Shown: one piece after another, positions 21,095 through 30,705 of the stretch
How positions within the stretch are numbered: position 1 is the stretch's first letter
Layout of the letters: each line of letters starts with the position of its first letter
From: Kalmusia sp. IMI 367209
Lineage: Eukaryota > Ascomycota > Dothideomycetes > Pleosporales > Didymosphaeriaceae
Reading direction: 5' to 3'
Assembly: GCA_027946365.1 (NCBI GenBank)
Contig: JAPEUQ010000004.1
Span: forward strand, 2,232,001-2,296,000
Length of the DNA stretch: 64,000 nucleotides
Position numbers and translations under genes: made by a program
The notes under the pieces: model-generated
The model's database searches: none
Told to the model about the DNA's origin: nothing
The model's input: the letters and a program-made list of their open reading frames with translations, nothing else

Positions 21095-22573
21095 ATGCAT
21101 TGGATAACACCCACTCATTTCGCCTTTCTGGCGCTTGCGAGCCCCATATCCGCTCTGATCCGTTTCCAATGCTCTCAGCTCGTTGTAGAACGACTAGATC
21201 CGCTGGTTACACCCGGAGAAATCCCCTCTCCCCATGTGTGAGTTACCTCTACTCAACGCTTGGTTACCCTTACTAATAATTACCAAAATAAAGCCATCAG
21301 ATTGTTGGTGGTAATTCCTTCAATGCTACGATGGCGCCCTCTAAGGACATGCCTGGAGAGAGTACCTGCACAACTTGTCAGTTCTCTGAAGACTTCAGGT
21401 ACCAAATACTGTTCCTGCCCAGTTGAAGTGGATATGCTGATAAGACGTAGCAACTACTGGACAGGTACTGGACAATGTCCTCGTGACTACAAAGCATGAG
21501 ACTAATGATATCAAGCTATTTTATACTTCAAATCACGCAATGGAACGTACAAGAGGGTACCTCAACACAGTAACGCAGGGTTTGAAGGCGCAACAGGTGG
21601 GGGGAATGACGGTCTACTACATGACAGATCCTCTTTATGACTCTCAGCCGAAGAGCAAGGTCACAGCTTTCAAGCCGGTAAGTCTTATGCTTTTCCATTT
21701 ACTGGTCAAAGAAGCGAGAAAAGCTGACTAGTTGTTGTGAATAGGGTTTCCGCATGTTCGTCGGCGATATCAACGCGCGTACCAAAGAACAGGCCGCGAA
21801 GTTTCGTCAACTGACGTACACGTGTATGACCGATGCCGGCTCGCGCGAGCACGAAGTTGTACATTTCCCTCAGAAGCCATGTAGCTACGGTATCATGACT
21901 TCACTCCGCTTCCCTACCTGCTGGGACGGCGTCAATTTGGATAGCCCAGATCATATGGCACATATGAGGTATAAAATCTCACTCGGTTGCTTCCAAGCCC
22001 CTCAATGATGCTTACATGTGATAGCTACCCTGAGAGCGGAACCTTCGAGAGCGCGGGCCCTTGTCCCGCAACGCACCCCGTTCGTGTGTCACAAGTAATG
22101 TACGAGGCCATATCTCTCCTTTTTTTTTCTGGTCGAGTATTGACAATGGAAACAGGTATGAGGTTATCTGGGATACCTCGAAATTCAACGATCCAGCGGA
22201 TTGGCCCGAAGATGGCTCGCAACCCTTCGTATGGTCCTTCGGAGACCCCACAGGTTTCGCCAACCACGGCGACTATGTCTTTGGGTGGAAGGGCGATGCG
22301 CTGCAGAACATTCTGGTACGAATATACTGATTGATCCTCGAAGTCGAGAGTGGTATTGCTCACCGTGTATTGTAGGATACAAGCTGCTACGCGACGAGCT
22401 GTGGCGGAAAGCAGCAATCTATCGCGAACATGAACAAGTGCGCAGGCCTTAAGAAGACCGTTGATGAAGATATTGGTGTAGATAATTGTGAGTATCGACA
22501 CAGTTTTTGATTGATATTAACTGACTGGGATTAAGGGCTGACACAACTTCCGGGTGGTCATTCATCTGAGTGA
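21095..22573 (+). CDS. Secreted DUF1996 protein, nine exons, one frameshift in a G run
   Basis: Exons read as 21095-21237, 21294-21398, 21451-21464 (14 nt), 21516-21677, 21745-21968, 22025-22099, 22156-22315, 22376-22487 and 22536-22573. All use GT-AG sites and introns are 51-67 nt. Family landmarks are HVHQIVGGNSFNATM, TCTTCQFSEDFSNYWTA, YFKSRNGTYKRVPQ, GGMTVYYMTDP, FRMFVGDI, CWDGVNLDSPDHMAHM and HGDYVFGWKGDALQNIL. A signal peptide starts the protein. DUF1996 proteins are extracellular fungal proteins of unknown function. The exon sum is one base over a multiple of three: after EGATG the frame slips at six Gs (21599-21604), and five would keep it open (344 residues). A 40-nt intron (21557-21596) would also restore the frame, but removes conserved VPQ sequence. 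Confidence 0.82.
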
Positions 22574-23008
22574 GGCTGGTGCGCTTTATGCAGGCCGGCT
22601 TCTTCCAGACACTTGCTTACACAGCTCTGTCCGTGTACTTTTTTAGACTGCAAATAAATTACTTTGTAGAAGTCTTACCGACCTTCAAATATGCCTTCCA
22701 CTATGACACATACATATTTTCGCCTATGGAAGCCTTGTTCTCTGACCAAGTCAACTCTCTTGCGTGAACGTATCAATCTTTACTACGAAGCCTTGTGATC
22801 AATAGATATAGTTTGAGAAGCTATTGTATCCTCTTGATAGAAGCAAGCGCAATGAGGAGCAGAACAGAACAGTTTGAAGACAGAATAGATAAATAATTAC
22901 ACCATGCAATGTGAGGCAGTACAAGGCTGAAAGTCGTGGCAGGGCTATATGAAGATGCCTTCGTATTCAATGACCTAGTCACAGTGGGGTGAATATCATC
23001 GAGAGAAA
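22574..23008. other. Intergenic, AT-rich
   Basis: Follows the DUF1996 stop. No gene or element was recognised. Confidence 0.4.
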
Positions 23009-23760
23009 AAGCTTAGCCCAGTCCCTCTAAAATCCTAAGCAATACTCATGGATCCTTTGACGACTGTCAGTCTCGCTGCAAAAATATTCCCTTACGTGAA
23101 GCCTGCGTTAGCGTGGGAAATGAATATTTTCACCATCTCGAGAACCTCAGTGTGGCCGGGTTACGCAGAAAATGGAAAGCCGTGCGAGCTGCACTATTGT
23201 CGCTCTTGAAAAAAGGTAAGACCAAAGAGCTCGAGGATCGCCTAACAAAGCTTCAGAAGTAGATTGACAGTATCCTTATTTCCAACATCGAGTATGTTCA
23301 CATTCACATCTAAAACGAAGAATTTTTTATGGCGACCTAGCCAATATGAGATCCCGAAAAGTTACAGCATGGGCTTGAGGTATTCTGCACCACCTAGTAA
23401 GCAACATTCGGAATTGTTGCAACCCCTACAAAATTATATTGGTCTACAAATGGGGGCATGCAAGTTACACAGGATCTGGCCTCCAATACGAGGGCTATCG
23501 GGAAGAGCCTCGAGCGCTTAGAGTATCATTTCAGCGCAAGGGAGGAGGCAAACGATAAGACTTAACTGAAGTAAACAGAACTTGACCCAGAAGAGAAACG
23601 GAGAGAAGCATGCAAATTAGTCCATTTGACCAAGAAACAGCTTCTCGCGATGCGGCAAATTTTCTTAGCCAACCTCGACTATGAAATGAGAACGTCTCAG
23701 GCGAAACAATAAAACCGGCACACGCAAACACGTTCCAATGGATCTAGAAAAACAAAGACG
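23009..23760 (+). pseudogene. Decayed N-terminus of a fungal NLR (STAND) protein
   Basis: A broken frame reads SRCKNIPLREACVSVGNEYF, then HHLENLSVAGLRRKWKAVRA, then KELEDRLTKLQK, stop (23260-23262), IDSILI. This matches the usual helical N-terminal region of fungal STAND proteins, in which a 'RKWkSfrqAL' block is followed by 'EleeRLekfqkQld'. The stop TAG sits where the family has Gln (CAG), a C-to-T change. Farther on, in other frames, come LLAMRQIFLANLDYEMR and PAHANTFQWI, the conserved AHxxTFxWI block that precedes the NACHT domain, again followed by a stop. No NACHT or repeat domain follows. So this is a truncated, frameshifted relic of an immune-type receptor gene. Edges are approximate. 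Confidence 0.62.
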
Positions 23761-24024
23761 GAGCACGTAGCCGATTTGGAGAATGGCTTCGACTATGAAA
23801 CGGCTCTCCCGACACTAGGTTATTAGCTCGAGACTCCTCATCCATGAAGTCACTTAGGACACACTGTACAGATATGGACATCGCAAAGTCTTCATACATG
23901 CTACTCATACTAGCTATGCAACAATCATTAAGTTGTACCTAGATATATGTTCCGTGTACATTTTCTACAAGCTCGAGAAAAATCGTTCAATTCATTGATC
24001 CGTGCGAGAGCAAATTTCCCAGGC

Positions 24025-24839
24025 CTAATTATGCCATTGTAGCAACCGTTGATGATTATCCACCTCGGCTTTAAACACAGCTGAAGCTTCGGCGTAACGC
24101 TTTAAGCTTTCAAGATGTTCGAAAAAGTACCTGATTGCTTCCATTGGTGAAATAGCATATTTGTCACCAGACAGGAAAGCGGTCCTTTCGTCCTTCGTCG
24201 TCCGCGCCAGAACAAGGTAGTAGTGAACGTCTCGGTCTGGGTCTTCGATGGCATCGATGGCAACTTCGATCGGATCTTCTGTACTGGTTTTTCCATTCTC
24301 CTTCAAATACTCTTGGTAGCTCTGTAGCCCTTTAGCCCATTCTATCGACGCACTTAGCACTGTTCCTAAAGCTGTCAAGCTGCATGAATACCAACTTACC
24401 AGTCAATTTATGCAGCGTATCATCTATTTGTTCTTTTTCAGTCGCACAATTCTTCGTGACAGCGTCTTTTAGGTCCACCAAAGCATCCTCCACCGTCCGG
24501 GAGAAGTGACCACGCATCACCTCCCGTTTCCCGTCATTTGCATCATCGAAAGAAGGGTGCGTGCACCATAATACTGCGCTGGTGAATTTTGTGCCAAGTT
24601 TGCCAACTTTCGGATGGACCTTGTGGTCCTGGAACCTAATCTCGAGATGTCCGGGGTAGCGTCCATCGAACCAGCTCTGTTCTTCTGCATGTTGGTCAGC
24701 TCTGTGGCTTAATGCTGTTGTGGGAAGTCGTCAAACCTATGATAGATGCCACCAGTTCCTTCTCCGAATATTGTAAGTCTTTATGGACGAAGGCCGTTTT
24801 GTTGTAGTCGATCATATCAAGAGACAGATTCTCATTCAT
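24025..24839 (-). CDS. Hypothetical protein, three exons, one very short intron
   Basis: Starts at ATG 24839 (MNENLSLDMIDYNKTAF). Exons 24839-24737 and 24684-24400 join cleanly (52-nt intron) through ASIIEEQSWFDGRYPGHLEI. The third exon (to 24025) needs a very short intron: donor gtaagt at 24399 with acceptor tttag at 24366 (34 nt) or gacag at 24372 (28 nt); both keep frame. Length is 242 residues (or 244). The product is soluble, acidic and mostly helical in look (SPMEAIRYFFEHLESLKRYA). No domain was recognised. It lies between the NLR relic and a kinase-like gene on the same strand as the latter. Confidence 0.6.
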
Positions 24840-25107
24840 GTCTCCTATGTAGTGAGCAAGTTGAATATTGCCTTTCTGGAAAGATGTTCGAGGTAAATAT
24901 CAAAACCTCAATAGAACAAGGTGTAGTGTACAATAGAGAAGCTAAGAAATGTGGTCGAAGGCCTTTATATTAGCGCTCTATGACTCTTGCAAAGTCTACT
25001 TGCGCTCGGTGACTCGACATCCATCCGCCCTGATCCAAGCTCACGGTGCACAAAAGCTCACCATCGAAGCGGTCTAACCGCCACGCAACAAAGCTACCTC
25101 GCAGGCT

Positions 25108-25152
<45 letters not shown>

Positions 25153-25159
25153 CGCCCTA
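24840..25159. other. Short intergenic region with a CT microsatellite
   Basis: Separates the kinase-like gene's stop from the next gene's ATG on the same strand. It must hold the 3' UTR of one and the promoter of the other. Apart from the dinucleotide repeat listed separately, nothing is recognised. Confidence 0.4.
25111..25151. repeat. (CT)n dinucleotide microsatellite, about 20 units
   Basis: An uninterrupted CT tract of about 40 bp just downstream of the kinase-like stop codon (25160), so probably in its 3' UTR, where it reads as (AG)n in the transcript. Likely length-polymorphic between strains. Confidence 0.9.
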
Positions 25160-26074
25160 TCAACCTCCAAACGTCCCCTGCATTCCTGCGTCCTGTGGAC
25201 CTTCAGGCTTCATCAACCTCCAAAGCCACATCTCCACCATCCGCAGCGCAAACAAATCAAGATCAACCGCCGCAGGGCTACCAAAATCAAAATCCTCAGA
25301 CCTCCACTTCTCACTGATGATCTTCTCCGTAATCATCTCGCCCACGCCCACGCTCGCATCAAAATCCCCGATAACCACCTCCTGAATGACCGGGTGTAGC
25401 CCCATGCCTCCCTCCAAGGTCGGCGCCGGCGGCCCAAGCGAGAGGAAGATGTTCACGGGGCGGAGGTCGCAGTGCACGATGTCCAGGTTGTGCAAATGTG
25501 CGAGACCCGCGCGGAGGGCAGAGGTGACGGTGTCGATTTGCGAGGCGGAGACGAGGTGCCGCCTCACGACGAACTCGTGGAGATCGAGGGTGTAGCGCTT
25601 GTATGCCAGTGCCATTACGCGGTGTGAAGCTGGGTGAAGGATGGCCCCGCGGTACGCGCAGATGTTGGGGTGCGGGTGTCGTGCCAGGCGCTCTGCGTTG
25701 ATGAGCTCACGTGTCAGCAAGGTCTTGAAGCGGCGTGGTTTAGTGGTGCAGTCCATGTTGTGGAGCAGGTCTTGCTTCTTGACGTAGACGGTGTCGTCTA
25801 TGAGACCTGAATAGATTGTGATGGAGGTCGGGTTTAAGAGAGGGAAGAATTGGGCTGCATCGAGGAGATTCCGAGGGAGCATGTCGAGCGCGGACTCAAG
25901 GGTCTGTGAGACGAATTCTAGAGGGAGGCTCTGCACCCCCCAATAGATGTCTCCATCGTTGTCTTCCAGGATGTAGCGAGTGGTGTCGTCCGTGTGCCTC
26001 GCAATGAGGAAGAATTTGTATGTCCTCGGAGACGTCTTCGCGTCGGCCTTCGAAGTTGACATGGCGGAAGACAT
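25160..26074 (-). CDS. Protein kinase-like protein with altered DFG motif
   Basis: A single exon of 304 residues. The kinase fold is recognisable: Lys99/100 in VYVKK for the ATP-binding lysine, a helix with RELINAERL for the alpha-C glutamate, the hinge region near MALAYKRYTLDLHEF, the catalytic loop HCDLRPVN at 201-208 (HxD with Asn208), and the metal-binding motif GDFDAS at 236-241 in place of DFG. No glycine-rich loop is obvious before the lysine, and no APE motif after the DFD. It resembles the small, divergent kinase-like proteins common in fungal accessory regions. It may be weakly active or a pseudokinase. No substrate can be inferred. Confidence 0.78.
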   Translation of the reverse strand: MSSAMSTSKADAKTSPRTYKFFLIARHTDDTTRYILEDNDGDIYWGVQSLPLEFVSQTLESALDMLPRNLLDAAQFFPLLNPTSITIYSGLIDDTVYVKKQDLLHNMDCTTKPRRFKTLLTRELINAERLARHPHPNICAYRGAILHPASHRVMALAYKRYTLDLHEFVVRRHLVSASQIDTVTSALRAGLAHLHNLDIVHCDLRPVNIFLSLGPPAPTLEGGMGLHPVIQEVVIGDFDASVGVGEMITEKIISEKWRSEDFDFGSPAAVDLDLFALRMVEMWLWRLMKPEGPQDAGMQGTFGG

Positions 26075-26644
26075 GGGCAGAAGCGTGACTCGCAGTCCAG
26101 GTTGAGTTTGTTCGAACGAGCTCTTCGGGTGATGGGTTGATATGTGGGCATGGTGGGTGGGTTTTTATATAGTTGACGAGCTTCGTAGAGGCACACGAGG
26201 TGTGAGTGAAAGTGCAAAAATAGCCGCAGTATGAATGTAGAATCGCTTTCATCTATAACCGCAGAAGTAACGTCTAGCTCAGTAGATATAAAGATAGTGT
26301 ACTTTAGAAACGATGCGAATAGGTACCATATATTCCTCAGCCAAGCGAACAAGCAGTTTTTCTCTCCTAATACAAGCCAAATCACGTTGTAAACTGCCCT
26401 GTGTGCTATCCCAAGTCCTCTTTTGGTCTATTAGAAGCATTCGTCTTCAAGTGTTCTGTATGCCCTCACGTAATTTATCCCACAATGTATTCCTAAACTT
26501 CGACCTACCCACAGGGTCACTGAACGACGCATCCCAGGCAGTCAACACCACCTAAACATCCAGCAAGCCATATCCACTACGCACAAATCCGCTCCCATCT
26601 CCACCCCTTCCCTCGCGCACGACCCTCCATAACCCATGCCACAA

Positions 26645-26705
26645 TCACCGCCCTTCACCCTCACCCAAAGCACCCAACCCCAACCCCGACCCAACCCACA
26701 CCCAT
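26645..26705 (-). promoter_or_regulatory. G-quadruplex-prone block
   Basis: The minus strand has six or more runs of three or four Gs separated by one to six bases (for example GGGTTGGGTCGGGGTTGGGG). This satisfies the usual G4 pattern several times over. It lies about 570 bp upstream of the kinase-like gene. A regulatory role is inference only. Confidence 0.45.
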
Positions 26706-27196
26706 CATCACTAAACCATAACTATACTCACCACCATCCCAAAGCAGCTCCAGACGCGAGCACCGCGTACCCCATCAACCCCCCACGCGTAACCTAACCC
26801 CCAACGCGGCTAGCCGCTTGCCCATCGCGCAGCGCGTTGCGAGCGGGCCGAGCAGCGGCGAGGCGCAGACGTACCCGTCGTTTCGCCCTCGTTTAAGGAA
26901 AAATCTCGCAACCGAGTCCTATTCGCACCCTACCTACTGTACATGTGCCCGTTCCTTGATCTTTAATATGGGTTGCTCACCCCCCCTTGTAGTCGTCCGC
27001 AGCTTGGTCCTTTTCTCTTCCCGCAATGGTCGTCACGCACGCACGCACGCATGTAATCACAGGCAAAACAAAGTTGAAAAACGTTGGACATCCGGCCGTT
27101 CCTTACGGTGAGAATAGTAGGAATATGTATGTACAAGAAGAGCTTCATTGGAGCTCCTAGTCGGCCAGTCCAACGCCAAAAGCGGAAAAGGGTATC

Positions 27197-27247
27197 CAAC
27201 CGTCGGCGTTATTCAACCATCGGCGTTATCCAGCCATCGGCGCTATT
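27197..27247. repeat. 17-bp tandem repeat, three copies
   Basis: Three consecutive copies of CAACCGTCGGCGTTATT with one to three changes each (CAACCATCGGCGTTATC, CAGCCATCGGCGCTATT). A small minisatellite between genes. Confidence 0.75.
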
Positions 27248-27505
27248 CGAGCCTCCGGCCATAGAAAAAGAAAGTTATTAGGTTCGTATGTTCGACGCCG
27301 CGTTCCAATCCCAAACCAAAAAACCCTAGCAATCCCATGCTCTTTCCTTCTTACGCGTCTCTAGCCCGCTCTCCCACCCTCTTTAGGAATACCTTGCCGA
27401 TTTCTGTCAAAGGCCCGTCCATTACATCCCGGCGAAATCTTGATTACCGCATCATGGCGTTCGCGAACCCTGAGAAGAAGAAAAAGTTAACTTAAGGGTA
27501 TCCCC

Positions 27506-28914
27506 TCACTGGAACATGGCTCCTTTCCCTCTTACACTATCTCGGCCCCACGTCTCCTCGTCCTCCCCGTCTAGCAACACCGTTCGCCTCTCCGGCTTGT
27601 GGATCCGTACACACCAGAGGAAGTAGTCCTCCACGGGTAGGAGGTTCAGCAGCACGCGGTTACCCGTCCACGCCATGCCGCATACGCAGGCGCCTGCTAC
27701 CGCATCCAGGATGAAGTGATTGGCGGTCGCGATGATGGCAAGAAGGATGATAGTCGGATACGCAATGCCGATGGCGAGACACGCGAGACGGCGCGGCGAG
27801 GGCATGCGAATGCGCAAGCGGAGCAGAGGAAGCGCAAACGAGCGCGAGCGGCGGTGTTGCGGGGCAAGTGGGATGGAGCAGATTGTCAGACCAATGAGAA
27901 GGGAGTATCCGAAATGGAGGGAGGGCATAGCAGCATATTGGTTGCAGAACTTGTTCTGTGTCCAGACACTGCTTTCGCCTTCAGAGCCGTGGACCGTGTC
28001 GACGAAGCCGTAGCTACGTGCTTCTTTTCCAACAGAGCCGGGCACATCCGGGTCCGAGAGGAGGCGTGGCGGCATGCAAGGCCAGAGGGTGAAAACGATG
28101 AAGGCGATGAGGTTGCAGACTGCCATGGTCCGACGGCGGGCGGCATACAGGCGAGGACCGGCTGGTGAGCCGTCTGCCTCTCCAAGAGGCTTATTAGGAA
28201 GAGGAAGATCTAGTCGGTTACGGGTCGTGGTGTAGTAATACAGCCAGACGAGGAACAAAATGGTCCCTGGGATGTGGATGAAAGAATAAATACGGTTCGT
28301 CCAGTGCATGAGAAAAGGATGTTGGAGGAACCAGTGCTGGATCTCAAGCTCGTGGAAGAGATGGAGGCTTTGTTCAAGATGGATGAGTGTTAGAGCATGC
28401 TGACGGGCGACGTCAACTGTCGACTCGACAAGCGTGACGGCAGTGAATGCGCGGCCTAGCTGGTAAACCTACAAGCAATGTCAGTACTCAACTCCCGAAG
28501 CTCGTAAGCTGCCTAGAGAAGACTCACCCAGTAGATCAGCGCCCAGTACCATGCCTCGACGAGAAATGGAAACTTTTGCAACAAACGACTCAAGAAGTAG
28601 CCCTCGAACCTCCGCGTGTTAGGTGACACCACCTCGGTCCTAAACCCTAGCAATCGTATCTCACGTTTCCTCCAGTATGCCTCCTGCGCCGGGAGCAACG
28701 AAGGCGAAGACGCCCGGTAGCCATCCAGCAGGGACGCGCTCGAGCGTGGACTAGAACGTCCCGATTCGACCGAGTCAGGCGACGTCGAGCGAGGCGATTG
28801 TGAGTGATTTCTACGGCGGTCGAACATGCGATACTTTGTGTTGCGGTTCACCCAAGTGCCTCCGAAAAGGAGCGTCACCACGACGAGCGGCTCTAAGAAT
28901 GCCCCGACACCCAT
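27506..28914 (-). CDS. PAP2-superfamily membrane protein (Aur1/inositolphosphotransferase-like)
   Basis: Exons 28914-28528 and 28468-27506 (59-nt intron) give 449 residues. The protein starts with a hydrophobic segment (GAFLEPLVVVTLLFGG), then a Ser/Arg-rich loop. It continues with several membrane helices (IPGTILFLVWLYYYT, AVCNLIAFIVFTLWP, IAYPTIILLAIIA). The PAP2 catalytic motifs are AAMPSLHFGYS and, later, TANHFILDAVAG (His and Asp). These match the PAP2_3 family, which includes inositol phosphorylceramide synthase and related lipid phosphotransferases or phosphatases. It is a paralogue type common in Pezizomycotina, not Aur1 itself. The ATG follows directly on a trinucleotide repeat in the 5' leader. 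Confidence 0.85.
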
Positions 28915-28918
28915 GATG

Positions 28919-28969
28919 AAGAAGAAGAGGAGGAGGAGGAGGAGGAGGAGGAGGAGGAGGAGGAGGAGT
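28919..28969. repeat. (GAG)n/(CTC)n trinucleotide repeat in the PAP2 5' leader
   Basis: About 14 GAG/GGA units preceded by GAA GAA GAA on the plus strand; transcribed as a CUC/CUU pyrimidine tract ending five bases before the PAP2 ATG at 28914. It could affect start-codon recognition or transcription, and is likely polymorphic. Confidence 0.85.
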
Positions 28970-30705
28970 AGGCAGATGCTTGTGAAGAGCTGGGGAGACG
29001 ACGATGGCTAAGTGAACTCCAAGCTGCTGTTTGTTTGCGCACACGACCGTCCGCCGGATACCGAAGTGTGCTGCAGCAGGCGCTGGAACTTAGCTGTGAT
29101 CGTCCGTGGGGTAGACCAGGGTAGCTTGTACCCTGGGTGGCTGGTGCAGGCAGTGGTGTTGTCTCTCTTGCTGCCCGCCTCTTGCGGACTGCTGCCACGG
29201 GTTGTGCGTGGGAAGAGAGAAAGGAGATAGGGTATGTATGTACGACGAAAGATTCGAGAGCACGGGGTGGAGACGCAAGGGATTAGCAGATGCTGGCCAG
29301 TCGAGCGGTCATGAGCTTTCGCATTTCATGTCGGAACGCACGGAAAGGCCCACTAGGGCAGCAGCATGGCTGCAGGCGCCTTTGTGGCCAAGCAAGCGTA
29401 CATTGGTCCGCGAGAGACTGACCAACCAACTGCGTCATCGACCGCTCACGAATGGTGACTGCCGCCGCTCACCGCCGATGGGGGGAGGCATGCGACAATG
29501 CGAGGCCGAGCACCGAGCAAGCAACAGGGCGGCCACCTTTCTTTGTTTGCCACCCATGCACATGGGCCCTCAACCCTCCTGCAGCCCAGATGCGGGCACA
29601 TCACAGGCTGGCTGGCGGCGCCGAGGATTGCCTTGTCAGCAGTTGGAGGAGTGAAAGGCGCGCTCGCAGGAAGCACGCGGCCTACGACGTCTGCAAGTGG
29701 TCTTGCGACACTTTACTACGCCTGGTCTAGGTCCCGCCGCAGCCGACGGTGGCGCGTCGCCTTGTCTTTGCCCCCAGCCTTACTACTCGGCAAGCCAAAT
29801 CGCCGGCATCCGATCCGCAACGTACAATCCGCGTATTCGCCGTATTTGGCCAGTTGGTTGGCCTGCAAAAACCAACCCGCAATTGCGCAACGCGCGACAC
29901 CGCAGGCCAGCTTGCTTGCAGCGCAACACGACGATGAGACGAGGTTGGATCAGCGGGCATTCTTGGACGGCTGGGTTCGCTGACGGTCAGAAAGCACGCT
30001 CCTTGGAACGCTGGATGATAGCGGAGCGGCTAGACACTGCGCCGTCTATCCGTCCATTGGGCGCCATGATGACGGGTGCCAACAGAGAGGCCGCCTCACG
30101 TAAACCCGCCCATGCTTGCAAAGCAGAGCCGCTTTTTCCTGCTTCGCTGGCCGCGCCGTCTCGGTAAGCCAACGCAGGGGCAGGCCATGCCATGCCATCC
30201 CTCAACCATCTGTTTCACGCAGCCACAGCCCCATGATCTATACACTAGATTGCCTTGCATGCTTGGAATAGCGTTGCTTCTGATTCAAACTAGTCTTACA
30301 CAAGAAAGTTCCCTGCGAAGGGAGCCGTGATATCCCCCTGTGTACCATACAAACGCCCAGAAGAGATTACGATTACAGCGCACAACCTCCCACGCTATGC
30401 ATTGATGCCAGAAAATGAGATGGCTCGAGAGCCGACAGACCAGATGGAGACGACCCAAGGAAACGGCGCCAGCCATCATGTTGCAAGATTACCCCTTGTC
30501 CCAGGTTTTCCATGGACCCACAAACGCCGTGCTGTCCGGAACCAAGGAAACGGTAACGATGAATCTTGCATATACTTACAGGAAGACCAGTATGGACAGA
30601 CAGATAAAACAAGCACAAAGAAAATGACGATGATCCTGCTGGTTAGTGAACGATGATGATGAGCAGCGGTAATGCTCCAAATGCTCTCGCCGCAATGCCT
30701 CCGTG
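28970..30705. other. Intergenic 1.7 kb, GC-richer
   Basis: Between the PAP2 gene start and the Cdc14 stop, both on the minus strand. Several overlapping open frames of 90-160 codons exist on both strands at 29450-30170, but they are Arg/Pro/Ala-rich products of GC-rich sequence with no domain, signal or splice support. No gene is called. Confidence 0.4.

Larger units (their letters stand above)
26075..27505. other. Intergenic 1.4 kb with C-rich block
   Basis: Contains the kinase-like promoter, a C-rich/G-quadruplex-prone block and a 17-bp tandem repeat (both listed). On the minus strand at about 26800-26900, a frame reads YVCASPLLGPLATRCAMGKR and could be an exon of an unrecognised gene, but no start or partner exon could be fixed. 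Confidence 0.35.

Noticed and set aside
26645..26705. Telomere or chromosome end
   Set aside because: The runs are irregular, not (TTAGGG)n, and genes continue on both sides.
29498..30167. Two overlapping frames of about 160 codons
   Set aside because: Both arise from GC-rich sequence in different frames; biased composition, no domain.
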